Assembly: GCA_029056055.1 (NCBI GenBank) | Contig: JAIDCC010000052.1 | Coordinates: 1-64,000, forward strand | Source of the DNA: Duncaniella sp. | Lineage (GTDB): Bacteria; Bacteroidota; Bacteroidia; Bacteroidales; Muribaculaceae | Direction of reading: 5' to 3' | Length of the DNA stretch: 64,000 bases | Shown here: one piece after another, positions 25,948 to 35,034 of the stretch | How positions within the stretch are numbered: position 1 is the stretch's first letter | How the letters are laid out: each line of letters starts with the position of its first letter | Program-made: the position numbers and the translations under genes | The notes under the pieces: generated by a model | Databases searched by the model: none | The model's input: only the letters and a program-made list of their open reading frames with translations | Told to the model about the DNA's origin: nothing

Positions 25948-25983
25948 CAGGCCTCTTCCGTCATATCCGACGGGAGAGGCCTG
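25948..25983. terminator. Bidirectional terminator
   Basis: CAGGCCTCTTCCGTC / GACGGGAGAGGCCTG lies between the convergent DUF362 and permease genes. Confidence 0.85.
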
Positions 25984-26012
25984 CTTGGTTTGATTGCGTG
26001 GGGCGACGGGAC

Positions 26013-27251
26013 TTAGAGAACGCCGGCGGGTTCGAAGCCGATTTCCTCGATGAGGCGGAGGGCATCTTCGCGCGAGTGTTCGCCCTCGACGGCTGCAGTG
26101 CCTTCCGAGAGGTCGACGGTGACGCTCTCCACTCCGGGCAGACGCGAGAGATTTTTTTCAACCGAGGCCTTGCAGTGGCCGCAGCTCATACCTTTGATTT
26201 TATAGATAGTTGTCATTGCTGAAAGATTTTGTTTTGGTGAACGTTTGAAAAAGCGGGGGATGAAAGCCGCAGCGAGCAGCGCCACGAGGAGCGCCGAGCA
26301 GATGGCATCGAAGAGCGGCATGGCATGGTGGCAGGCGGCGTGGACCGAAGTGCCGGCGGCCACAAACCAACTGCGGGGCAGAAGGTAGTCGATGAGCAGT
26401 CCGAAGGCTATGGCGCCCACAACAATCGAGCCGAGGTAGGCCGCAGCCGCGCGTCGGCCCATTGCACGCGAGATTACTGCTATCGAGGCGAAATTTGCGG
26501 CGGGTCCGGCCATGAGGAGCACGAAGGCCGCGCCGGGCGACAGGCCTTTGAGAATGAGCGAAAGGGCGATGGGAATTGACCCGGTGGCGCAGACATACAT
26601 CGGCACTGCAATCACTACCATCGCCAACATGGCGAGCAGCGGATGCGCGCCGAGCGAGGCGAGGAAGTTCTCGGGTACGAACATTGTGATAAGCGTGGCC
26701 CCGACGAGGCCTATGACAAGCCATTTGCCGATTGACCCGACCATGGTGTGGAAACCGTAAACGATGGCCTCACGGCATTTCTGTGCGAACGTGCGGGGTT
26801 GAACTTCGTCCGCGCAGACCATGCAGGCCTTCACTTCGGAAGCCGTCTCCGACTTCTCGGTGCGACCGACTATGAGACCGCCGGCCACCGAAGTGATGAG
26901 GGCGGCCACGGGGCGAATGAGCGCGAACGCCGGTCCGAGCATCGACCATGTGGCCGCGATGCTGTCTACTCCGGTCTGAGGTGTGGCTATAAGGAATGCC
27001 GACGACGAGGCTCGCGACGCGCCCTGGCGGTGAAGGGCCACGGCTGTGGGCAATACGCCGCACGAGCAGAGGGGTAGTGGCACTCCGATGAGCGCGCCTT
27101 TGATGACGGAGCTCGGCCCTGTGCCCGACAGATGGCGGCTCATCAGGCCGGCAGGGACAAATGCGTGGAGCAATCCGGCCACGAGGAAGCCCAGCAGGAT
27201 GTAGGGCGACATTTCGCCCAGCATGAATAAGAATGTATTGAGAAATTCCAT
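26013..27251 (-). CDS. Metal efflux permease (SO_0444 / ArsP-like) with C-terminal HMA domain
   Basis: 412 residues. The permease part (about 1-340, eight or more membrane segments) has the signatures PLPLCSCGVLPTA and VPMYVCATGSIPIA with membrane cysteines, plus a CMVCADE loop. This fits the SO_0444 family of Cu/Zn efflux transporters, relatives of ArsP. Residues 346-412 form a heavy-metal-associated domain (IKGMSCGHCKASVEK, CxxC at 357-360). It would export soft metal ions from the cytoplasm. Directly downstream of an AraC regulator with its own CxxC domain. The exact metal is unknown. Confidence 0.85.
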   Translation of the reverse strand: MEFLNTFLFMLGEMSPYILLGFLVAGLLHAFVPAGLMSRHLSGTGPSSVIKGALIGVPLPLCSCGVLPTAVALHRQGASRASSSAFLIATPQTGVDSIAATWSMLGPAFALIRPVAALITSVAGGLIVGRTEKSETASEVKACMVCADEVQPRTFAQKCREAIVYGFHTMVGSIGKWLVIGLVGATLITMFVPENFLASLGAHPLLAMLAMVVIAVPMYVCATGSIPIALSLILKGLSPGAAFVLLMAGPAANFASIAVISRAMGRRAAAAYLGSIVVGAIAFGLLIDYLLPRSWFVAAGTSVHAACHHAMPLFDAICSALLVALLAAAFIPRFFKRSPKQNLSAMTTIYKIKGMSCGHCKASVEKNLSRLPGVESVTVDLSEGTAAVEGEHSREDALRLIEEIGFEPAGVL

Positions 27252-27280
27252 CTTTGCAGTGTTGTTGAGTTTTTCTACTG

Positions 27281-27290
27281 CAAAGTTACG
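27281..27290 (-). promoter_or_regulatory. -7 element in front of the permease gene
   Basis: Minus strand TAACTTTGC about 35 bases before the permease ATG, without a -33 TTTG at the right distance. This fits an activator-dependent promoter, plausibly driven by the AraC protein encoded just upstream. Confidence 0.5.
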
Positions 27291-27369
27291 TCAAACCGGG
27301 CGAATCGGCGTTACACGTTTCGGGGCGCGGATTGCAACATTACGTCGTGTTGTCTCGCGGCGTGTCGTT

Positions 27370-27933
27370 TTACACTTTGTCGAGGCTTTGGCGCAGTGTC
27401 GCGGAGGCGCCCGACGAGAGAAATTGAGATGTCGTCATGCCGGTGACCTCCTTGAACTGGCGCGACAGATGAGCGGCGCTCGAATAGCCCGCTATGTCGG
27501 CGGCTTCGGCGAGTGTCATACCCGGCTCGGTCAGCAGTTCCTTCACGCGCTCCACCTTCTGAAGGATGTGATATCGCTCGATGGTGCGCCCTTCGATGCG
27601 CGAGAAGACGCGGCTGATGTAGTCGTAGGAGAGGCCGATGTGTTCGCTCAGACAGGCCGACAGATTGAGCCGACACTCCGAGATGTTTCTGACGTGATGT
27701 ATCACGGCCCGCTTGGTGGCATCGACGAGTTCGATGTCTGGGTCGGCTATCAGTTCGAAATCATTGTCGCGCAGCAGCCCGGCAATCTTCTCGATTTGGT
27801 CCGCAGAGGGCGCAGGGCTGATTTCGGCTTGGCCGAGTGTGACATCTTCTACGTTGAAGCCGGCATCGGTCAGCACCCGTCGCACGGTCTCTACGCAATG
27901 GCGGCACACCATGTTTCTAATCTTCAGAATCAT
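27370..27933 (-). CDS. AraC-family regulator with N-terminal metal-binding-like domain
   Basis: 187 residues. Residues 1-62 resemble an HMA domain (MILKIRNMVCRHCVETVRRVL, Cys10 and Cys13, ending DNDFELI). Residues about 85-185 are an AraC DNA-binding domain (LGLSYDYISRVFSRIEG-type first helix-turn-helix, then LAEAADIAGYSSAAHLSRQFKEVTG). The likely role is sensing Cu or Zn through CxxC and activating the permease 118 bases downstream; this is an inference from fusion and context. Its start overlaps the TamB stop by 17 bases, so it probably shares that transcript. Confidence 0.85.
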   Translation of the reverse strand: MILKIRNMVCRHCVETVRRVLTDAGFNVEDVTLGQAEISPAPSADQIEKIAGLLRDNDFELIADPDIELVDATKRAVIHHVRNISECRLNLSACLSEHIGLSYDYISRVFSRIEGRTIERYHILQKVERVKELLTEPGMTLAEAADIAGYSSAAHLSRQFKEVTGMTTSQFLSSGASATLRQSLDKV

Positions 27934-30900
27934 CGTTTTCGGTTTTTGTCGGTGTTGATTCGGTGGCGGCGGCCGGCTCTCCGGAGTCGGCGTTGTTTTT
28001 CTCCTTCGCCGGTTTCTTCCTGCGGCGGAAGAACGTGAGCCAGTTGTCGAAATCGCGACGGAACATCACGCCTATGCCCTGAGTGGTCAGAGCCGACTTG
28101 AGGTAATAGTTCTGGTCGTTGTAGCGGTTGTAGGCTTTGAGCTGGATTGAGCCGGCGCGGTTGAGCAAATAGCGCACGTCGAAGTCGCCTATGAACGAGT
28201 TGTTGTTGAGCGCTTTGTCTCGATAGCCGAGGTTGCCGTTGAGCAGGAGGCGGTTGTTGAGCAGGTGAGACGACAGCCCGAGGTCCACCTCCACGTCGGA
28301 GAAGTCGCCCTTCGACGAGCGGAACGCGGGGGCGATGCTCCAGTTGTCGCTGAGCTGGCCGAGCATCGAGCTGAGGCGCGACGAGATGGTCGACGAGGCC
28401 ACCGAGACGAGTTCGTTGCCGTGGGTGCCGTTCATGTAGTCGGGCGTATAGAAGCGGTTGAGGGCGAGCAGGTAAATCATCTGCCGCTCCATCATTTCGT
28501 CGGTCGAGATGATGGAACGCACCTTGCGGTCGAGGTCGGAGGTGACGGAGTTGGGAAATTCGAGGTCGAATTTTATGTCGGGGGCGCGCATGTCGCCTGT
28601 CACTTTCAGCAGGGCGTTGAAGTTGATGTTGGTGTTCTGCAATTCGCCGTCGTGCAGGAACGATTCGTCGAGGTCGCTGAGGTTGGCCTTGACGGGGTAT
28701 GCGGCGGTGATGTCGAGGCGGGCGGCGTAGGGATTGCCGTTAAACGTCACCTTGCTGCCGTTGCGGATGTTGAATTTCTTTTCGATTACGTCCTGCATCG
28801 TGAAGATGTAGGTGCCGTGGTCTATTGAGTAGTCGCCGCGCAGCGAAAGGTCGCCTGTCGAACTGTAGGCCATTTTCATTTCGCCGCGTCCGCTTGCCGA
28901 AATCGAGTCGCGCGCCGAGGGGTCCATGATGAGGGTCAGTGCAGCCTCGGGGGTGATGTTGATGTCGAAGTTCATGCTGTAGTCGGTGGGCTGCTCGGCA
29001 TACCGTCGGTCGAGTCGTTTGCGCATTTCCTTCACCGAGAGAGGTATGGTGTCGGCCAACGCTTTCAGCGAGTCCTTGCGCGCGGCGTCGCGGTCGCGCA
29101 GGGTGATGAAAGCATAGTCGGAGGCCTCCTCGCGGTCGTCGAGCACGAGGGTGAATCGCGAGCCTGCCGTGGTAGAGACGTTCACTCCGATTTCCACCAT
29201 GCCGGGCCATCCCTTTATGCCGGCACGCCCCGAGCCGAACACTTTGCCATACCAGGGGTCGACACTCTGCCGGCGCGAGATGTCGTAGAGCAGCAGACGG
29301 TTGGCGTCGGTGATGTTGAAGTCAAACACCGGGTCGTGGAAGCAGTTGTGGGTGAGCGAGCCTGAAAGCAATGCGCGGTTGTTGTAGGAGTCTCGCAGCT
29401 TCACGTTGGCCAGGTCGATGCGTCCCGGTCGGATTTTCACCGAGTCGCTGACGTGATAGGCCACGTTGGTAAAACCGATTCTGAGGGTGAAATCGTCGGC
29501 ATAGACGTCGCCTTCGAGGTCTACGTTTGAGAACGTTCCGAAGAGGCGGAGGATGCCGCTGGCGCTGCCCGACACCTCGGAGGCGAAGGCCGACATGAAC
29601 GTCTGGAGGAAACCCACGGGCGCACGACGCGCGTCAAACCGCAGGTCGAGCGCCTGAGTGACGGGATTGATGAAACCCGCCACGAGCGCACGCCCTCCGT
29701 TGTGGTTTTCGACGTCGGCCGAGAGGTTGATGGCTTTTTCGTCGTTGTCCCACCACGAGCGTATCGCCGCGTCGCCCATGACGCAGTTGTTGTAGGAGAG
29801 GTTTTTCACCTGGAGTGTGGGTATCTGGAGGTAGGGCTGGTGTGAAAGAACTCCCTTGGCATTGATTTTGCCCGACGCGATGCCGCCGAAATTCACGTTC
29901 GGCCCGAGGTCGAGTGTCGAGAAGATGTAGTCGAGGTTGATGTTGCGGAGGTCTACGACGAGGGTCTGCAACGAGTCGGCCGAGGCTATGCCGCTGATGC
30001 CGAGGCGTTCGCCGGGGCGCGAGATGCTGAAGCCGTCGACGGCTATCTCGCGGTTGACCACGTCGATGCGCGAGGGGGCGAGGTTCCAGATGGTGTCGTT
30101 GATGATGAGGTCGGAAGGGTTGATGTTGAGCGTCGTGGTGAGCGCGCGGGTCAGCGAGTCGCGGATGAAACGAGTCCCGACGTCTACCGACCCGAGATAG
30201 CGCCCCTTGCCGCTTCCGATTTTCCAGTTGAGGACGGTGCCGACCGTGTTGTAACGTGCGTCTGATGACAGGTTGAGCGACACGGGCCCTTTTTTCGAGG
30301 GCATGGTTGTGGCCACTGAAATGCCGGTCGCACCGGGTGTCACCGATGCCTTCACCCTCGTCTGTTCGATGATTTTGTTTTTCTGCGCGAGGTATGGGGC
30401 GCCGATGGTGAGGTTTGATTTAAACGGGGTGAAACTGCCGTAGATGCCTACGGTGTCGATTATCTGGACGGGGATTTTGAAGAACGTCGTGAGCGTGGTG
30501 TCCGGTTTGAACCGTGCCTGCAGGCGTGCGCTGAGTGCCTTCGAGGTTTCAGCCGAGAGGGGAGAGGGGGTGATGACGGCGGGAAGGGTTTCGGCCAGGG
30601 CGTTGCGCAGGGCTCTGACGAGGCCGTCGTAGGTGTAATGGCCTGTCAGATGGAGGTCGAGAGGGTCGGATGTGAGGTGGAAGGAGTGATAGGTTTCGTC
30701 GGCGGTCATCTCGGCGTCGAGACGGCTGATGTAGAGGTGGCGGTCGGGCAGTGTCAGCGAGAGTTCTTTGGTGGTCAGCTCGCCGTTGATTTCATTGTAG
30801 TGCGCGCCCGAGAAGTTGGTCTCGAATTCTCCCGAAATGTTGAGGTTGGCATACGGGCCGGTGATAAACGGGGCTACGGCGATGTGGCGTATGTCGGCGT

Positions 30901-32515
30901 GTATCTGTGTCAGGGCGTTGGGCGAGAAGAGGTCGGTCGAGGCTTCGAGCGTAAACGACAGCGTGGGCACGTGCGAGTCGATGACTGCTTCGATGTGCTC
31001 GCCCGAGAAGTTGACTTCGGCTCCGATTTCGCGGTAGTGGAATTCGAGCCACTGCGCCTCGCGGATGGCTATGTGTATGTCGCCGTAGAGTCCCGGCATG
31101 GCTGGGTGCTCGTAGGTGGCGGGGATGGCGCGTGGTTTGATGAGGAGGTGGAAACTGCCGTCTGACGTCAGCGACGACAGCGGTTCGAGTCGTTCGGCAA
31201 GTGGTGTGGGGGTGAAGTCTACGGTTTCAAACGAGCCTTCGGTGGCCACTGAGCCGTCTTCGCGGAAGGTGGCTTTCCCTTCGAGGTCTATGTCGCCGAG
31301 GGCGGTGGTGATGCTTCCGTCAAAGTCGGCATAGTCTTTCCTGAGCAGGAGCCGCCCTGCGAGTCCTACGTCGCCGAGGGGGAGCAAGGGGGTGAGTTTC
31401 TCCGAGAGGCCCACCATTGCGGGGTTGCCGGTTGAGGCGAGCGTGGCTGCCACTTGAGGCACGTCGGCCGAGATGTCGAGGTCGTCGAATGTGAGTTCGG
31501 GGTCATGGCCGAAGAGGTCGGTGACGCGCCCCGAGGTCTTGACGGCGAGTTCGCGGCCGTCGCTGTCAACTGCGAAACGCGACAGGTCGAGACGCCCGCT
31601 GTTGATGTTTGCTTCAAGCGACAGCTCTACCTTGCGGTCTATTTCTCTGAGCACCGGGGCGAGGGGGCGGAGGTCTACTGTCGAGACATACGACCCCGCT
31701 TCGATTGAGAGCGGTGTAGAGATGCTGTCGGTGTTGAATTTGCCCCCGAGAGGCGAGGGGAGATGTATGTCGCCGAGCAGAATCCGGCTGTGGGGCATGG
31801 CGGCTTTGAAGCCCTCGATTCGCATTCCGACGGTGTCGATGGAGGTGTCAAACGAGACGTTCGAGAGTGTCAGCCCCGAGCGGTCGGTGGCCGAAAGTCT
31901 GCGCAGCGAGGCTTCGATGTTGCTCTCTGTGGCGTTGTGGCAGTTGAGGTCGGCGCACACGTCGGCCAATGCGATGTGCGATTTCGAGAATACTCCCTGC
32001 TCGGGGAGCGGCTCCGAAAGTACGTCGTAGCTCACCCGCGAGCGGCGCATCACCACTGTGTTGACCGAGAGACTGAACTTTGTCGGCGCTCCCGAGGGCT
32101 TTTTCTTGAATCGCTCTATTATCGGCTCGATGTTGAGCGGCGCGCCGGCCGAGTCGCGGTAAAGGTGCAGGTCGAGGTCGAGGATTTCGGCATAGCTGAT
32201 GGCCCATTTCTTATTGACGATGCTTTCGACGAGGCTGATGCCGGCGCCGAGATGCCCTATCCGCAGGGCCGGGTGCCCCGAGGGGTCGAGCACGGTGACG
32301 CTGTCTACCACCACGCGGTTGAAGGGCGCGAGCTCCACACTTCCTATTTCCACCTCGGTGCCGAGCAGGAGTGTGAGTTGCTCGCGGGCGGTGCGCGCGG
32401 CCATCTCCTGCACCGCCGGCAGCGGCAGAAGTGCATAGAGAGCCACCGGCGCCATTATCAACAGCACCAGCAGGCTCACTATCAAAGTCCTGAAAATATG
32501 GAAAAGCAGCTTCAC
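27917..32515 (-). CDS. tamB: TamB-like translocation/assembly protein (AsmA/DUF490 family)
   Basis: 1532 residues. One N-terminal membrane anchor (LIVSLLVLLIMAPVALYALL), then a very long beta-rich repeat region and a C-terminal DUF490 domain (TGDMRAPDIKFDLEFPNSVTSDLDRKVRSI, MERQMIYLLALNRFY). TamB-family proteins bridge inner and outer membranes and move phospholipids or aid barrel assembly. The tail ends in a basic then acidic low-complexity stretch. Downstream of the thioredoxin-like lipoprotein (14-base gap). A TamA partner is not in the window. Confidence 0.9.
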   Translation of the reverse strand: MKLLFHIFRTLIVSLLVLLIMAPVALYALLPLPAVQEMAARTAREQLTLLLGTEVEIGSVELAPFNRVVVDSVTVLDPSGHPALRIGHLGAGISLVESIVNKKWAISYAEILDLDLHLYRDSAGAPLNIEPIIERFKKKPSGAPTKFSLSVNTVVMRRSRVSYDVLSEPLPEQGVFSKSHIALADVCADLNCHNATESNIEASLRRLSATDRSGLTLSNVSFDTSIDTVGMRIEGFKAAMPHSRILLGDIHLPSPLGGKFNTDSISTPLSIEAGSYVSTVDLRPLAPVLREIDRKVELSLEANINSGRLDLSRFAVDSDGRELAVKTSGRVTDLFGHDPELTFDDLDISADVPQVAATLASTGNPAMVGLSEKLTPLLPLGDVGLAGRLLLRKDYADFDGSITTALGDIDLEGKATFREDGSVATEGSFETVDFTPTPLAERLEPLSSLTSDGSFHLLIKPRAIPATYEHPAMPGLYGDIHIAIREAQWLEFHYREIGAEVNFSGEHIEAVIDSHVPTLSFTLEASTDLFSPNALTQIHADIRHIAVAPFITGPYANLNISGEFETNFSGAHYNEINGELTTKELSLTLPDRHLYISRLDAEMTADETYHSFHLTSDPLDLHLTGHYTYDGLVRALRNALAETLPAVITPSPLSAETSKALSARLQARFKPDTTLTTFFKIPVQIIDTVGIYGSFTPFKSNLTIGAPYLAQKNKIIEQTRVKASVTPGATGISVATTMPSKKGPVSLNLSSDARYNTVGTVLNWKIGSGKGRYLGSVDVGTRFIRDSLTRALTTTLNINPSDLIINDTIWNLAPSRIDVVNREIAVDGFSISRPGERLGISGIASADSLQTLVVDLRNINLDYIFSTLDLGPNVNFGGIASGKINAKGVLSHQPYLQIPTLQVKNLSYNNCVMGDAAIRSWWDNDEKAINLSADVENHNGGRALVAGFINPVTQALDLRFDARRAPVGFLQTFMSAFASEVSGSASGILRLFGTFSNVDLEGDVYADDFTLRIGFTNVAYHVSDSVKIRPGRIDLANVKLRDSYNNRALLSGSLTHNCFHDPVFDFNITDANRLLLYDISRRQSVDPWYGKVFGSGRAGIKGWPGMVEIGVNVSTTAGSRFTLVLDDREEASDYAFITLRDRDAARKDSLKALADTIPLSVKEMRKRLDRRYAEQPTDYSMNFDINITPEAALTLIMDPSARDSISASGRGEMKMAYSSTGDLSLRGDYSIDHGTYIFTMQDVIEKKFNIRNGSKVTFNGNPYAARLDITAAYPVKANLSDLDESFLHDGELQNTNINFNALLKVTGDMRAPDIKFDLEFPNSVTSDLDRKVRSIISTDEMMERQMIYLLALNRFYTPDYMNGTHGNELVSVASSTISSRLSSMLGQLSDNWSIAPAFRSSKGDFSDVEVDLGLSSHLLNNRLLLNGNLGYRDKALNNNSFIGDFDVRYLLNRAGSIQLKAYNRYNDQNYYLKSALTTQGIGVMFRRDFDNWLTFFRRRKKPAKEKNNADSGEPAAATESTPTKTENDDSED

Positions 32516-32529
32516 CGCTCTCCGCGAGA

Positions 32530-33615
32530 TTACATGTATTTAGCTACGGTCGACGCAATCTTTGCGGGGTCGTCCACTCGTTCGGCTATCTGGCCGTTGC
32601 GGTCGATGATGAAGGTGGTCGGCACGGTGCTGACGTTGTAGCGCTGGAGCGCGGTGGCATCATGGACGGGCGAGAGCACTGTGGTCCAGGGCAGGTTTTT
32701 GGCTGCCTCACGCCAGCGGTATTCGTCGGTGTCCACCGACACCTGATAGATGTCGAGTCCGGCCGAGTGGTAGCGTTTGTAGAGGTCGGCGAGTATGAGG
32801 TTGAACGCGGGCGAGTCTGTCGCGTCGTAGGCGGTGAAGTTGAGCACCACTACATTGCCTTTCTCTATCATTGCGGCGAGCGACTGCTCCTTGCCGTTCT
32901 GGTCGTAGAGGTTGATGTCGAAAGCTCCGATTTCCTGCACTTCTACGCTCTGACCCGGCGTTTTGCCCTGACGTCCCGTAAGGAAGAGGCGTTTCAGATA
33001 CGATGTGCGGGGGTCGGCGGGGCGAAGCGACGTAAATCCGTTGGCCACGGCGCCGATGAGGCGGTTGTCAAGGGCTACCGACGGGTTGAACAGCGGGCGT
33101 CCTCCTATCTGTTTGCTGACGATGTAGTAGGTCACGATGCCCGCCGGGTCGGCTATGAGGATTTCGCCCAGACTGCGCTTGAGTTCGGGGTCGCTGATGG
33201 TGGCTTCTACGCCTTTGGCTTTCACCGATGCGTCGAGAAGCGAGTCGACGTGGGCCATGTTGGCGGCCGAAACCGACCCTCCGCGGCGTGCCGACGCTGA
33301 GAATGCCGATGCGTCGGTGTCGATGGTGATGGTCTCTATCGAGTCGATGGGGAAGTAAATCGATTCGTTGCCCATGCGCAGACGGTAGATGTCGGGATAT
33401 CCCTGCGGGTCATGACGGTAGGAGAATTTGCCGTTTTTGTCTGTTTTTAGGGTGTCGAGCAGATACCATGAGCCTTGGTTGATGCCTTCCACCACGACGG
33501 TCTGACCTTCTTCAAGGCCTGCTATTTTGCCGTCTACGCCCCATTGGGCTTTGCCTCCGCACGATGCCAGCGCCAGCAGCGCGCCGAGGGCGGAGATTGT
33601 AAGTGTCTTGTTCAT
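32530..33615 (-). CDS. DUF4369 / thioredoxin-like lipoprotein without CxxC
   Basis: 361 residues. Lipobox ALASC (Cys about 19). The N-terminal beta domain fits DUF4369 (KIAGLEEGQTVVVEGINQGSWYLLDTLKTDKNGKF). The C-terminal part is an AhpC/TlpA thioredoxin fold (GNVVVLNFTAYDATDSPAFNLILADLYKRY, DIYQVSVDTDEYRWREAAKNLPW, VSTVPTTFIIDRNGQI). The usual WCxxC is replaced by AYDATDSP, so it cannot be a classical disulfide exchanger. First gene of the inferred TamB/AraC/permease transcript. Confidence 0.85.
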   Translation of the reverse strand: MNKTLTISALGALLALASCGGKAQWGVDGKIAGLEEGQTVVVEGINQGSWYLLDTLKTDKNGKFSYRHDPQGYPDIYRLRMGNESIYFPIDSIETITIDTDASAFSASARRGGSVSAANMAHVDSLLDASVKAKGVEATISDPELKRSLGEILIADPAGIVTYYIVSKQIGGRPLFNPSVALDNRLIGAVANGFTSLRPADPRTSYLKRLFLTGRQGKTPGQSVEVQEIGAFDINLYDQNGKEQSLAAMIEKGNVVVLNFTAYDATDSPAFNLILADLYKRYHSAGLDIYQVSVDTDEYRWREAAKNLPWTTVLSPVHDATALQRYNVSTVPTTFIIDRNGQIAERVDDPAKIASTVAKYM

Positions 33616-33669
33616 TATCAGTAGTTTGCACGCGCAAGTGGCATTGCCACGTTTCGCGAATACATTATT

Positions 33670-33840
33670 TTAAGTATGTGTTCGAAATTATTTATTATAT
33701 CGGCTTATGAAGTATGTGTGAAATTTTGCATTCGGCTGATGGCGTTATGGGGAGCCATAACAACTGAGGCCGGATTCGAAAGTTCGCCTCATGATTTATG
33801 AGACAATGCACTAAATAATTTTCAACACATACTTATTAAG
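33670..33840. repeat. MITE-like element with terminal inverted repeats
   Basis: The left end TTAAGTATGTGTTCGAAATT (33670 on) is matched by the inverted right end (AATTTTCAACACATACTTAT, to 33837). The central hairpin is GTTATGG GGAG CCATAAC at 33744-33761. A half-copy of the right end lies at 40566-40592. Bases 33841-34058 hold no gene. Confidence 0.75.
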
Positions 33841-34058
33841 GTAGTAAGGTACAAAATTACTAAAAATCTGCCCGTTTTGCAAAATATCTCTGTTAACACT
33901 CATCTAAAACTATGTTAAAACAATCGTTGCGGCTTTAAACTTTTCCCGTGGGGCAGCGTCTTAATAGTGTAGGCCGGAGGAAAGCAGCTTACAATAAGCC
34001 CTCCCGTCCGGTCGATATTTCAAATGCATTACTAACGAATTTTTAAAATTGTAAAGAT

Positions 34059-34646
34059 ATGAAAAAGAAAGTTCTCAGCCTCGCTGTTCTCATGGCCTCT
34101 GTATTCACCTTCGGTTCGTTCGCTCAGACTAAGTCTGACAATAAGGATGCCGCTTGCACCAAGACCGAATGCGCCGCTAAAGCCAAGGGCGACAAGGCCG
34201 CCAACCGCCCCAATCCTTTCGAGGGCATCAACCTGACCGCCGACCAGCAGACCCGTCTGCAGGCCATACGCGAAAAGGCTAAGGCCGAGCGCACCGAGCA
34301 GATGGCTCAGAAGAAGGCCGCGAAAGCCGAAAAGAAGCAGGCCGATGCCACGGCTCGCGATGCCCGTCGCGCCGAAATGACCAAGAAGCGTCAGGACTAC
34401 CTCGTTCAGATTAAGGAGGTCCTCACCCCCGAGCAGTATGTGGTTTTCCTCGAAAACTGCTATGTTCAGCAGGCTCCCCAAGGCAAAGCTCCTATGGGCA
34501 AGCACGCCCGTTTTGACAAAAACGGCAAGAAGGGCGGCAAGTTTGCCGGTAAAAGCAAAATGAAGAAAGATGGCAAGCAGGGCCGTCGCAACATGGCTCA
34601 GGCTGCCTCCGCCGCTCAGAATGCCGTAGCCAATCAGGCCAACTGA
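34059..34646 (+). CDS. Spy/LTXXQ-like basic periplasmic protein
   Basis: 195 residues. Signal peptide MKKKVLSLAVLMASVFTFGSFAQ. A helical, charged middle (LTADQQTRLQAIREKAKAERTEQMAQKKAAKAEKK and DYLVQIKEVLTPEQYVVFLEN) resembles Spy/CpxP or DUF4890 envelope proteins, whose LTxxQ motif is matched by LTADQ and LTPEQ. The C-terminal 50 residues are very lysine/glycine rich. It may act as an envelope stress chaperone; this is an inference. No consensus promoter is seen in the long upstream region. Confidence 0.7.
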   Translation: MKKKVLSLAVLMASVFTFGSFAQTKSDNKDAACTKTECAAKAKGDKAANRPNPFEGINLTADQQTRLQAIREKAKAERTEQMAQKKAAKAEKKQADATARDARRAEMTKKRQDYLVQIKEVLTPEQYVVFLENCYVQQAPQGKAPMGKHARFDKNGKKGGKFAGKSKMKKDGKQGRRNMAQAASAAQNAVANQAN

Positions 34647-34665
34647 TTTCGGCTCCACCCTCTCC

Positions 34666-34748
34666 CGCTACTGAGCTGAACCATATTTAAGCATATCGGC
34701 TCCCTCTCGCCCTTGTGCGCTACTGAGCTGAATCTTATTTAAGCATAC
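34666..34748 (+). repeat. Two tandem copies of a 52-bp unit
   Basis: CGCTACTGAGCTGAA followed by (C/T)C(A/T)TATTTAAGCATA occurs at 34666 and 34718, between the Spy-like gene and its terminator. Confidence 0.7.
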
Positions 34749-34760
34749 ATTTCTCTCTCA

Positions 34761-34802
34761 AGCGCCACGTCTCCCTCCACGAGACGTGGCGCTCATTTTT
34801 TT
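34761..34802 (+). terminator. Strong Rho-independent terminator
   Basis: AGCGCCACGTCTC / GAGACGTGGCGCT followed by a run of seven T. Confidence 0.92.
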
Positions 34803-35034
34803 GCGTCTGGGGAGCTGCCGCGTTAGATTCGCGCGGCGGCTCCGCCACCTGTCGGCCGTCGCGGTAGCCCTTGGCCTCGATGCGTCCGGGAGCGAAGGGT
34901 GCCTGCCCCTCGCCGCACTCGCCCCTCGCGCGCCAGCCTTTTTGGTGGTTGGGCGGGGCTTCAGCTCTGCCCGCGGTCGCCCTTCCGCGCGTCAGCGGTT
35001 TGTCTCCGGGTGGGGGCGTCCCTGCCGCGCGCTG
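34803..35034. other. G+C-rich gene-free stretch
   Basis: Between the terminator and the convergent nitroreductase stop. Frames here are low-complexity Arg/Ala/Pro and look non-coding. Composition is like 18381-18715; no clear sequence match was established by eye. Confidence 0.4.

Noticed and set aside
33841..34058. Riboswitch or sigma-factor gene before the Spy-like protein
   Set aside because: No known riboswitch core or coding frame could be recognised; only loose stems.
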